From Deltaproteobacteria bacterium (GTDB taxonomy: Bacteria > Desulfobacterota > Desulfobacteria > Desulfobacterales > C00003060), in NCBI GenBank assembly GCA_003647275.1, contig QMMN01000026.1:1-33421 (forward strand): a stretch of DNA of 33,421 nt, given 5' to 3'. The notes below the pieces were generated by a model. That model was not told where the DNA came from, searched no databases, and worked only from the letters and a program-made list of their open reading frames with translations. A program made the translations under genes and the position numbers. This document shows, piece after piece, positions 26,426 through 33,421 of the stretch. Positions within the stretch are counted from its first letter, which is position 1. The number at the start of each line of letters is the position of its first letter.

Positions 26426-26648
26426 GTGAGCCCCCTGCAAAGCCAGATTTTTTCAGGTATGACAAAAATGACTGCCATTTGGTTATTTATATGATGATCC
26501 GTACCTTGTCAATTTCTGGAGAGGACTCAACAGCCCCTTAAAGTTGGGTGGACAGCCATTTGGGCAACAGCCTGTTGAGAGCTGAGCCCTAATTGAAAAA
26601 AAAATTCATCCAAGACTTTAAAACAGCACAAGATTGTGTCATATGTAA

Positions 26649-26662
26649 GCCTGCCAGCAGGC
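26649..26662. repeat. Small palindrome of the ctgcc/ggcag type
   Basis: The hairpin gcctgc-ca-gcaggc lies in the gap before the transketolase gene. The 26426-26720 gap otherwise holds no gene and no clear promoter; a weak hairpin around 26665-26681 (cccct..aggggt) is also present. Confidence 0.35.
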
Positions 26663-26720
26663 GCTCCCCTCAAGTAAGGGGTTATTTTATGGGAAATCTT
26701 GTATGTTTCGGAGGAGACAA

Positions 26721-28766
26721 GTGAAATCAGCTCAAGAAATGGCCACAGATGTTGAACAGGTAAAACAGGGGGACAGGCTCGACCAGCTTTGTATCAACAC
26801 CATCCGGATGCTTGCTGTGGATGCCGTGGAAAAAGCCCGTTCCGGTCATCCAGGTATGCCAATGGAAGCCGCAGACATCGGATACGTCCTGTGGACCCGG
26901 TTTTTGAAACACAACCCGGCCAACCCCCGTTGGCCAAACCGGGATCGGTTTGTCCTCTCAGCCGGTCATGGGTCGATGTTCCTCTATGCCCTTCTTCATC
27001 TAACGGGCTACGAGGTCTCCCTTGAGGATATCCGCCAATTCCGTCAGTGGGACAGCATCACACCCGGCCATCCCGAATACGGGCTCACCCCGGGTGTGGA
27101 AACCACAACCGGCCCTTTAGGCCAGGGCTTTTCTAACGGCGTGGGCATGGCCATGGCCCAAGAATACCTTGCCCAGTACTTCAACCGGCCCGGATACCCT
27201 ATCGTCGATTATTTTATATATGCCCTGGTGAGCGACGGGGACATCATGGAAGGGATTGCCTCAGAGGCAGCTTCTTTAGCAGGCCATCTTGGTCTCGGAC
27301 GATTGATCTACATCTACCTGGACAACCGCATTACCATCGAGGGAAGCACGAGCCTCACTTTCACCGAGGACGTGGGCAAACGGTTTGAGGCCTACAGCTG
27401 GCACGTGCAGAAGATAAACGGCTATGACCTGCCTCAAATTGCCTCGGCCTTGAGTGAGGCACAGAAGGAACCAGACAGACCCTCCTTGATTATCGCCCGC
27501 ACCCATCTCGGATATGGAAGCCCCAACAAACAGGACAATGCATCGGCCCACGGCGAACCCCTGGGAGCCGAAGAAGCCAAATTGGTCAGGAAGCAACTCA
27601 ACTGGCCTGAGACATTGTTCTATGTCCCTGAAGAGGCCCTGGCGCAGTTTCGAACCTGCCTGGACAAGGGCAGCCTGTGGGAAGCAGAATGGGCACGTCT
27701 TTTTGAGGCTTACGCCAAGGAATACCCGGATATGGCTAAACAATGGAAGGAACGCCATGCCGGGAAATGGCCCGAGGGCTGGGAAAAGGCCCTTCCCGGA
27801 TTTGAACCCGATCAGGGTCCTATCGCCACCCGGAGTGCTTCTGGCAAGGTCCTTGAAGGTGTGGCCCCAAAGCTATTCGGGCTTTTAGGGGGATCTGCGG
27901 ATCTTGCGCCCTCCACAAAGACCTATATTAAGGGTCTAGGGGTCATCAAGGTCGATCCGTACGGGAGAAATATCCATTTTGGCGTGCGTGAACACGCTAT
28001 GGGAGGCATATTAAATGGCATGGCCCTGAGTCAGGCCCTGGTGCCATACGGCGCCACGTTCCTGGTCTTTTCTGACTACATGCGACCAGCCATACGCTTG
28101 GCCGCCATGATGAAACTGCCGGTTATCTATGTTTTTACCCATGACTCGGTGGCCGTGGGTGAAGACGGGCCCACCCATCAGCCAGTAGAACACCTGGCCG
28201 CTCTGAGGGCCATACCCAATTTGGTGGTCCTGCGACCGGCCGATGCCAACGAAACCGTCTTTGCCTGGAAGTTGGCCCTGAATCGCAGGGAAGGCCCCAC
28301 TGCCCTTATCCTGACCAGACAGAAGGTTCCCATTATCGACCGGACCCGGTTTGCCCCGCCTGAGGGTCTACTGCGAGGGGGCTACATCCTGGCAGAGGCG
28401 CCACAGGCCATGCCGGAGGTATTGATCGTAGCCACCGGATCAGAGGTCCATTTGGCATTGGCTGCCTATGAGAGGCTGATTCAGGAAGGGGTTGCGGTCC
28501 GGGTGGTCAGTATGCCGAGTTGGGAGGTCTTTGAAGCCCAGGAACCGAGCTATCACGAAAAGGTCTTGCCCGCCAAAGTCAAGGCCCGCGTGGCTATTGA
28601 AGCTGGAGTCCCCATGGGATGGGAACGTTATGTGGGGCCTCAGGGCAGAGTGATCGGTATTGAGCACTTTGGGGCGTCTGCGCCAGGGGCTGTTGTCTTA
28701 GAAAAATTTGGGTTTACTGTCGAAGCCGTTATAGCCGCGGCTAATGAGTTGTGTGGAAAAACTTAA
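26721..28766 (+). CDS. tkt: Transketolase
   Basis: This TPP enzyme of the pentose phosphate pathway has 681 residues from the chosen start. It has [19 protein letters not shown] with the active-site His, [32 protein letters not shown], the TPP motif SDGDIMEG...DNR, and the central Pyr domain ([40 protein letters not shown]). The C-terminal domain has [13 protein letters not shown]. The start was set at GTG 26721 because a strong site (ggaggag, 26710-26716) lies four bases upstream; an in-frame ATG at 26703 would place that site inside the coding region. It is divergent from the SagB-type gene. Confidence 0.96.
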   Translation: MKSAQEMATDVEQVKQGDRLDQLCINTIRMLAVDAVEKARSGHPGMPMEAADIGYVLWTRFLKHNPANPRWPNRDRFVLSAGHGSMFLYALLHLTGYEVSLEDIRQFRQWDSITPGHPEYGLTPGVETTTGPLGQGFSNGVGMAMAQEYLAQYFNRPGYPIVDYFIYALVSDGDIMEGIASEAASLAGHLGLGRLIYIYLDNRITIEGSTSLTFTEDVGKRFEAYSWHVQKINGYDLPQIASALSEAQKEPDRPSLIIARTHLGYGSPNKQDNASAHGEPLGAEEAKLVRKQLNWPETLFYVPEEALAQFRTCLDKGSLWEAEWARLFEAYAKEYPDMAKQWKERHAGKWPEGWEKALPGFEPDQGPIATRSASGKVLEGVAPKLFGLLGGSADLAPSTKTYIKGLGVIKVDPYGRNIHFGVREHAMGGILNGMALSQALVPYGATFLVFSDYMRPAIRLAAMMKLPVIYVFTHDSVAVGEDGPTHQPVEHLAALRAIPNLVVLRPADANETVFAWKLALNRREGPTALILTRQKVPIIDRTRFAPPEGLLRGGYILAEAPQAMPEVLIVATGSEVHLALAAYERLIQEGVAVRVVSMPSWEVFEAQEPSYHEKVLPAKVKARVAIEAGVPMGWERYVGPQGRVIGIEHFGASAPGAVVLEKFGFTVEAVIAAANELCGKT

Positions 28767-28781
28767 ACGGAGCTATAGTCT

Positions 28782-28910
28782 ATGTCACGTCACAAAAAGA
28801 TTGAAAGGCGCAAGGAGTTGGACCGCAGACGGCGACGCCGTCAAAAAAGGAAAAAACTCCGAGCCAAAGGTCTGTTGCCTGAAGCAGACAAACAAGACGA
28901 TAAATCTTAG
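28782..28910 (+). CDS. Small very basic protein (42 aa)
   Basis: The ATG at 28782, 13 bases after the transketolase stop and preceded by cggagc, opens a 42-codon frame. Eighteen of its first 29 residues are Arg or Lys, including six Arg in a row, with a short acidic tail (EADKQDDKS). Similar short Lys/Arg-rich proteins occur in Desulfobacterota as unnamed conserved proteins, from memory only. The charge suggests RNA or ribosome contact. It is probably co-transcribed with transketolase. Confidence 0.6.
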   Translation: MSRHKKIERRKELDRRRRRRQKRKKLRAKGLLPEADKQDDKS

Positions 28911-29041
28911 GAAGCACCTGAGTGTTTTCACGTATGGAGGGGAAATCGAGAGCATAGACCCGGCCGCACTGCATACCAAAGGCTGCCAGTGTTTGATCGT
29001 GCAATCCCTCATTTTCGATTGTCTGAATTGACAGGTCCTTC

Positions 29042-29941
29042 CTATCCTGTGTGGCTAATGCTTCTTGCCCCTTTTTTGACAGGCTTGGGGGTGGGCACAC
29101 CAGCAAACTCATAGGATATCGCGCCAAAACGACACGATTCTTGGAGGCATTTTAGGCACCTGATACAATCGTAGTGGTTGGGATCTTCATAGAACTTTAC
29201 CCCCATGGGGCAATCGAAGTAACAGGTCTGGCAGTGTGTGCATTTGTCAGGATCGTGGGTCATCCTAAAGACGCTGTATTTATTGAAGAGCGAATAGATG
29301 GCACCCAGAGGACACACGACCCGGCAAAACGGCCGGCGGCTCAACACCATCCATGCGAAGAATACCGCCAGAATGGTCAATTTGTTGTAAAATAGAAGGC
29401 CGATCAAGTCCCGAAGCTCGGGCTTGAGAAGGATCATGGGGATCCCGGCCTCCAGGGTACCGGCAGGACAGACAAACTTGCAAAACCAAGTCGTCCCATA
29501 GCCAAAGCCATCAACAACCAGCAAAGGAAGAATAAAGATAAAGAGCCCCAGAAAGACATATTTCATATAGGTCAAGGGTGTGGGTATCTCAAACTTACGT
29601 GAGGGGATCTTGTGGATCAGCTCCTGCAGGAAGCCAAAAGGGCATACCCAGGCGCACGGCATGCGACCCACCAGGCTTCCAATCAGGCCCAGCATACCGA
29701 CAACATAAAGGCCAAGGTGCTGATGACCTGCCCTGAGGCTTGGCCGCACACCGGCCATAAAGTTCTGCAGGGCTCCCAGGGGACAGGCCCCTGTTGCCGC
29801 AGGGCAGGAATAGCAGTTAAGGCCCGGAACGCACACCGCCTTGAGGTTCCCCTGATACATGCCCCGGGTAAATGGAAACAGCCAGTAGGCATTACTCAAA
29901 ACGCTTGCAATGATCTGTATCCATCGCCTTAAGACCAGCAT
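29042..29941 (-). CDS. Membrane polyferredoxin (4Fe-4S, NapH/CcoG-like)
   Basis: This 299-residue inner-membrane iron-sulfur protein begins with a basic segment and transmembrane helix. It carries repeated Fer4_5-type elements (NCYSCPAATGACPLGALQ, CAWVCPFGFLQE, CKFVCPAGTLE, CRVVCPLGAIYSLF) among about five helices. It ends with a double 4Fe-4S ferredoxin domain (CTHCQTCYFDCPMG and CIRCLKCLQESCRFG, the second with one extra residue before its last Cys). It should move electrons between a membrane donor and an unknown acceptor. The ATG at 29941 overlaps the stop of the upstream CXXC mini-protein by one base, so the two are coupled. A TTG start at 29968 is possible but less likely. Confidence 0.88.
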   Translation of the reverse strand: MLVLRRWIQIIASVLSNAYWLFPFTRGMYQGNLKAVCVPGLNCYSCPAATGACPLGALQNFMAGVRPSLRAGHQHLGLYVVGMLGLIGSLVGRMPCAWVCPFGFLQELIHKIPSRKFEIPTPLTYMKYVFLGLFIFILPLLVVDGFGYGTTWFCKFVCPAGTLEAGIPMILLKPELRDLIGLLFYNKLTILAVFFAWMVLSRRPFCRVVCPLGAIYSLFNKYSVFRMTHDPDKCTHCQTCYFDCPMGVKFYEDPNHYDCIRCLKCLQESCRFGAISYEFAGVPTPKPVKKGARSISHTG

Positions 29942-30084
29942 TACCCGATCCCTATGCAGCTCAGGCAAAGCTTCGTTGCCTTCTCCAAGACCGAGGAGAC
30001 TTCCCCCAGGTTAATACCCAAGACAAGGAGGGTGACAAACAGGATCATCAACAAAAAGGGAATTTTTCTTTTTTTCACAGCCAT
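29941..30084 (-). CDS. CD1871A-family CXXC mini-protein (47 aa)
   Basis: This small membrane protein has a basic start (MAVKKRKIPF), one transmembrane helix (LLMILFVTLLVLGINLG), then EKATKLCLSCIGIG at the C-terminus. The ending CL.CIGIG is the signature of the CD1871A family of CXXC proteins, known mainly from anaerobes. Its TAA overlaps the ATG of the polyferredoxin, so the pair forms an operon. The two Cys could bind a metal or take part in thiol redox at the membrane surface, which is inferred. Confidence 0.8.
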   Translation of the reverse strand: MAVKKRKIPFLLMILFVTLLVLGINLGEVSSVLEKATKLCLSCIGIG

Positions 30085-30595
30085 GACCTGCTGCCCATCT
30101 CAGAAAAAACATACACCTCAGCAAAATCAGATCTTTAAATTTTTTCCAATCAATTGTCAAACTTAAACGAGCCGCCTCCCAAGTCAGCCCTGTTTATAAT
30201 GTTTATATGGACCTTTCTGTTTTCTTGTATACCTTAATCTTCCATGCTTTTTGTTATTATGTTCTCTGAGCCCTCTTTCAAGATCATCTGGCCTATGTAT
30301 ATGGTTTCACTCTCAAGTATGTATACCCAATATGCTAAAATGCCCCCTAAAGTCGAAAGGCCCAATCTAGCCTAAAGTCGAAAGGCCCAATCTAGATAGA
30401 TTGGGCCTTGGATTTCCTTGGCTCCCCCCTGCAACCCTTTTCATAACCGTTCTTGCTCCAGCCAACACAGCGTAAAGTCCCTGCTTGAATGGGTTATCAA
30501 AAATCATTCACCTCTTCTGTTAAGGCTTTGACAGCCGTTCCTATCTGACCATGCTATCATTAAATCTATAGAAAAAACCGTCATGGACGAATACA
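30085..30595. other. Gene-free stretch with a duplicated 25-mer and hairpin
   Basis: No gene is seen. The stretch is AT-rich and contains the repeat and hairpin at 30346-30409, described separately. No convincing promoter was identified for the CD1871A-type gene reading left from 30084. Confidence 0.4.
30346..30409. repeat. Tandem 25-mer followed by a 12-bp hairpin arm
   Basis: A 25-bp unit (beginning cctaaagtcgaaaggccc) is repeated exactly at 30346-30370 and 30371-30395. The end of each copy (aaggcccaatct) is complementary to agattgggcctt at 30398-30409, so the second copy forms a perfect 12-bp stem with a 4-nt loop and the first copy could compete for the same arm. There is no T-run for a simple terminator. 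Confidence 0.7.
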
Positions 30596-30751
30596 CTACT
30601 TGCGGGGAGGTATATCTACTTCGCAGAATTTACAGCGCACACTTTCCCGTCTTTTACTCGCAGGGACAATTTGGTCTCTCTTGCACTTAGGGCATGTGCG
30701 TTTGAGGCCAAGAAGAGTACCGATAATTGCCGATATGAATAACGGATTCAT
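30596..30751 (-). CDS. Small membrane/zinc-ribbon protein (51 aa)
   Basis: This 51-codon frame starts at an ATG that overlaps the stop of the antiporter gene (ATGA, 4 bases), so translation is coupled. A short hydrophobic N-terminus (MNPLFISAIIGTLLGL) is followed by KRTCPKCKRDQIVP and SVRCKFCEVDIPPRK, giving a CPxC...CxxC zinc ribbon. The family has no name known to me. The coupling suggests a role with the antiporter, for instance as a regulatory or assembly subunit. Confidence 0.7.
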   Translation of the reverse strand: MNPLFISAIIGTLLGLKRTCPKCKRDQIVPASKRRESVRCKFCEVDIPPRK

Positions 30752-32748
30752 GACCCTTCATTCCTTTCGTGTGAATAAAATATGTTAATAGCTTCTGATA
30801 TTTTTTCAGGAGATCCAAGGACAAAAAGTACATCGTTGGACTGAAGCAGCATGTCTGCACCCGGGTTGGACAATATCTGTGAATCCCGTCGTATTGCCAC
30901 TACGGAAACCCCATAACGCCTTCTTAACTCGACCTGGGCAAGGGTTTTCCCAATTAACGATGATCCTTGCAGGATCCGAAACGTACTGATATCGACATCA
31001 TGAAGCTGAAGCTTCAAGTCAGAAAAAGATGCCGACGCTTTAGAAAGGCTTCGAAACATCTCGTAACCATCTGCTCGCACCTCAGCGACCAGCCTTTCGA
31101 TTTCATCTCTGGGCATAAGATATTTCGTTAAAACCCGGGTAAAGATCTCCACTGATGTCTCAAATTCTTCTGGGATGACGTCGTCGGCCCCTAATTCATA
31201 TAGAGGCTTCATCTCTTGGAGATAACGGGTTCGTACGATCAAATGAACTTTTGGATTAAGCCTCCGAATGACTTCAGTAATTCTACGAATTGCTGTAGGA
31301 TCGTTAATTGCAACGACAACAATTCTTGCTTCTTTGATGTTTGCATACTGAAGTGTGGTCTCCCGGGTTGCATCGCCATAATGAATTGGTTCACCCTTTG
31401 CTTGTTCGCTCCTTACTGTTTCGGGGTTCATCTCAATGATTGCATAGGGAATACCAGCTACTCTGGCGGCTCGTGCTACATTTCTCCCGTTCACTCCAAA
31501 GCCGATGATAATAAGGTGGTCTTTTCTATCCACGACCTTTATCTCTGAAACAGGATAAAAGCCTGATATCAACCGCTTCGGCAGCGGCAACCATAGGATG
31601 ATATCCACTAGGCGGGGTGCCAAGGTTATAATGAATGGTGTCGCCGCCATGCTAAGAACAGAGACAGATAGAAACATCTGATAAATATTTCCGGCAAGTA
31701 AACCACGTTCAACACCGGCTCTGGATAAAATGAAAGAAAATTCACCGATCTGGCCGAGTGCAAAACCGACTAAAATTCCGGTGCGAAGTGGAAATCCCAG
31801 TAAAATGGTAACAGATCCAGCAATGATGGCTTTCAAAACCAAAACGCTTAGTACAATCAGCACGATGATTCCTGGCTGCTGGAAGAGAAAACCGACATCA
31901 AGCATCATGCCAATGGAGACAAAAAAGAAGGTCGTAAAGACATCCCGAAAGGGTAAAATATTCCCGAGTGCATGATGGCTGTATTCAGATTCGGAAATGA
32001 TCAATCCTGCTAAAAACGCGCCCAGGGCAAGAGATAGCCCTGCCTTGGAGGTTAACCACGCAACACCAAAGCATATTACAATCACGCTTAATAGAAAAAG
32101 TTCCTGATTACGTGTTCTTGCAATTTGATACAACACCTGGGGAACAATCCATCTTGCAGAAACCATCACCAACAGGATGATGCCGATTCCTTTGGCCAGA
32201 AGAACGAGGAGGGATTCGCTTAAATTCCCTGTTGCTCCAGCCAGTAGCGGCGTGACCAAGATCATTGGAACAACAATAATATCCTGGAAGATCAGGATGC
32301 CAAGGGTTATACGCCCGTGTGGGCTATCAACTTCAGCTCTTTCTTGGATTAGTTTGAGTACAATCGCCGTGCTACTCAGGGCTACGAGGAATCCAATGAA
32401 GACCGCCTCACCAAAAGCTTGGCCAAACTGCCTGGCTATGAACAAAGTAGCCAAAAAGGTTAGCAACACCTGAAGCGAGCCGCCCATCAGAACGGACTTC
32501 CTGATTTGCAACAGTCTTTTGAGCGAGAATTCGATTCCAATAGTAAAAAGCAATAACACAACACCGACTTCTGCAAAAATTTCAACTTCATGAATTGACT
32601 TTATCAGTCCAAATCCGTACGGCCCGGCGAATATCCCCGTAAGGAGGAATCCCACAACCGTTGGCACGCGAAGTCGATGGCATATAAAGAGGACAGCAAT
32701 GGACAGCCCAAATATGATGACAATGTCATTTAGTAGCGGGATATCCAT
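30748..32748 (-). CDS. KefB-type cation:proton antiporter (CPA2) with TrkA domains
   Basis: This 666-residue membrane protein has about twelve helices of the Na/H-exchanger fold (residues about 5-380; VVGFLLTGIFAGPYGFG, FTIGIEFSLKRLL, ALSSTAIVLKLIQERAE, SLALGAFLAGLIISESEY). A TrkA_N nucleotide-binding domain follows (HLIIIGFGVNGRNVARAARV, about 415-535; GxGxxG-like), then a C-terminal TrkA_C ligand domain (about 580-655). The build is that of KefB/YbaL-type potassium or sodium:proton exchangers gated by NAD(H) and a small ligand. No glutathione-linked KefG/F subunit is adjacent; instead a zinc-ribbon mini-protein is coupled downstream. Confidence 0.93.
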   Translation of the reverse strand: MDIPLLNDIVIIFGLSIAVLFICHRLRVPTVVGFLLTGIFAGPYGFGLIKSIHEVEIFAEVGVVLLLFTIGIEFSLKRLLQIRKSVLMGGSLQVLLTFLATLFIARQFGQAFGEAVFIGFLVALSSTAIVLKLIQERAEVDSPHGRITLGILIFQDIIVVPMILVTPLLAGATGNLSESLLVLLAKGIGIILLVMVSARWIVPQVLYQIARTRNQELFLLSVIVICFGVAWLTSKAGLSLALGAFLAGLIISESEYSHHALGNILPFRDVFTTFFFVSIGMMLDVGFLFQQPGIIVLIVLSVLVLKAIIAGSVTILLGFPLRTGILVGFALGQIGEFSFILSRAGVERGLLAGNIYQMFLSVSVLSMAATPFIITLAPRLVDIILWLPLPKRLISGFYPVSEIKVVDRKDHLIIIGFGVNGRNVARAARVAGIPYAIIEMNPETVRSEQAKGEPIHYGDATRETTLQYANIKEARIVVVAINDPTAIRRITEVIRRLNPKVHLIVRTRYLQEMKPLYELGADDVIPEEFETSVEIFTRVLTKYLMPRDEIERLVAEVRADGYEMFRSLSKASASFSDLKLQLHDVDISTFRILQGSSLIGKTLAQVELRRRYGVSVVAIRRDSQILSNPGADMLLQSNDVLFVLGSPEKISEAINIFYSHERNEGS

Positions 32749-33022
32749 ATTCTAATTTACCTTCTAATTTCAGGTTCTTGGCAAGATGAGTCGGCAGGTT
32801 CCTGAAACTCGTTTGGTGGTAAATCAAACAGCCGGATGCTTGTTTTTGAGTTTATGGGCTTTCTTGGTATGGACATGGGCTCCAAAAGAGCCAACCCGAT
32901 GTTTTAAAGTATAGTTCAACATCGATTATAAAGTCAATCCGGCGGTTAGTAAATTGCTGAAAAACTCGCATTTTGTGGTGCCATTTTCGATTTTCTAGCA
33001 TCCCACAGGGACGTGACACATT
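32749..33022. other. Gene-free stretch upstream of the antiporter
   Basis: No gene is recognised. Part of it (32852-33046) is an open continuation of the cyclotransferase remnant frame that no longer resembles that family. A segment at about 32956-32985 (gctgaaaaactcgcattttg) looks like the edge of a repeat or insertion sequence, but this was not confirmed. Confidence 0.3.
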
Positions 33023-33287
33023 TTGGAGGCGAGGATGCGCGGCGCGACCGTGAGCCAGGATGTCCGTTTCCGGGACCTGCAGGAACGGGGAGACGGAGGA
33101 CATCTCGTACAGGCGGCCATGGACCACGGCCTCCTGTACGTCCAGAACGCCCCTGCAGACCCGGTTGTGATTCCAGTAGCCCCGCTTGAGGGTGCCATAG
33201 ACCTGTCTGCCGTGCCCGGCACAGGCAGGCGAAGAGTCTCAGGAGGCCGGTTGTGTTCTCCTTCGAGGGTTGATACTCGCCGTCCAT
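33023..33287 (-). pseudogene. Gamma-glutamylcyclotransferase-like (AIG2) remnant, interrupted by a 28-nt palindrome
   Basis: In one frame, VYGTLKRGYWNH, DVQEAVVHGRLYEM and FLQVPETDILAHG match the GGCT-like/AIG2 family opening (fVYGTLKRG.WNH...GrLYdl). The start (ATG at 33287) through TTGLLRLF is in another frame. The two are joined if the 28 nt at 33203-33230 are removed, giving LLRLF-VYGTLKRG. The inserted piece is a small palindrome (ctgccgtgcc / ggcacaggcag) like other repeats in the window. The C-terminal half of the protein is lost after about 33047, so the gene is dead. Confidence 0.6.
33203..33230. repeat. 28-nt palindromic insert in the cyclotransferase remnant
   Basis: This sequence with imperfect self-complementarity (tgccgtgcc against ggcacaggca) lies exactly between the codons for RLF and VYG of the family motif. 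Its length is not a multiple of three, so it shifts the frame by one. It resembles the ctgcc/ggcag units at 7271-7307. Confidence 0.55.
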
Positions 33288-33421
33288 GGCTCTCACCCTT
33301 CGGTCGCAAGCGGCCCGGTGGGTTTCTCACCCTGAAAGGGATGGCCCAGAACGGAGAATCGGCAAGGGTGTGTGGAGGCGTGTAACTGCTTGAGAAATGG
33401 GGAGAAACGACAAAACCCCGA

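Noticed and set aside
27276-27758. 160-codon minus-strand open frame opposite transketolase
   Set aside because: It is a shadow of a highly conserved gene with no independent support.
28911-29041. Possible extra gene between the basic mini-protein and the polyferredoxin
   Set aside because: Minus-strand translation looks partly coding-like, but there is no start, site or known motif.

Overview
The window looks like a stretch of a Gram-negative, probably anaerobic bacterium of the Desulfobacterota (former Deltaproteobacteria). This is an inference from gene content: a TPR/secretin-type lipoprotein, a TAXI-type solute-binding protein, a LonC-like protease, a polyferredoxin with a CD1871A-type partner, a hybrid kinase and moderate GC. 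No rRNA, tRNA or CRISPR array was seen.

Region 1-4.7 kb is mobile-element debris. It holds an IS110-family transposase (minus strand) cut by one in-frame amber codon, with a hairpin over its ribosome binding site; a complete-looking IS4-family element with 11-bp inverted ends (2397-3912); and a C-terminal scrap of a Schlafen/AlbA-type regulator (4489-4710). Region 4.7-7.7 kb holds comEC (minus), whose 5' end is overrun by palindromic repeats, and a decayed IS1595-like transposase fragment. Region 8.0-11.05 kb (plus) is a decaying outer-membrane/periplasmic block: a frameshifted TAXI-type binding protein, a TPR lipoprotein running into a broken secretin-like segment, and a beta/gamma-crystallin-like protein, closed by a strong terminator.

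Region 11.2-15.8 kb (minus) reads kinase -> remnant of an NtrC-type regulator -> LolA-like periplasmic protein -> murA. Region 16.1-17.3 kb contains two truncated convergent genes (a Tat-exported DUF362-like fragment and a cysteine-cluster protein) and a 148-bp MITE-like inverted repeat. Region 17.3-25.4 kb is a co-directional minus-strand cluster: GAF histidine kinase -> glycerate 2-kinase -> glucosyl-3-phosphoglycerate synthase-like glycosyltransferase -> glycogen synthase -> LonC-like protease. This suggests storage-polysaccharide and glucosylglycerate (compatible solute) metabolism.

Region 25.7-28.9 kb has a SagB-type nitroreductase (minus), transketolase (plus) and a 42-residue very basic protein. 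Region 29.0-30.1 kb is a two-gene operon (47-residue CXXC protein plus membrane polyferredoxin). Region 30.6-32.75 kb is a KefB-type cation:proton antiporter translationally coupled to a 51-residue membrane/zinc-ribbon protein. The right end holds a gamma-glutamylcyclotransferase-like pseudogene split by a 28-nt palindromic insert.

The large metabolic and regulatory genes are intact, while the accessory genes carry frameshifts, stops and truncations. That pattern suggests real gene decay driven by small repeats and insertion sequences, although sequencing error has not been excluded for single-base frameshifts.
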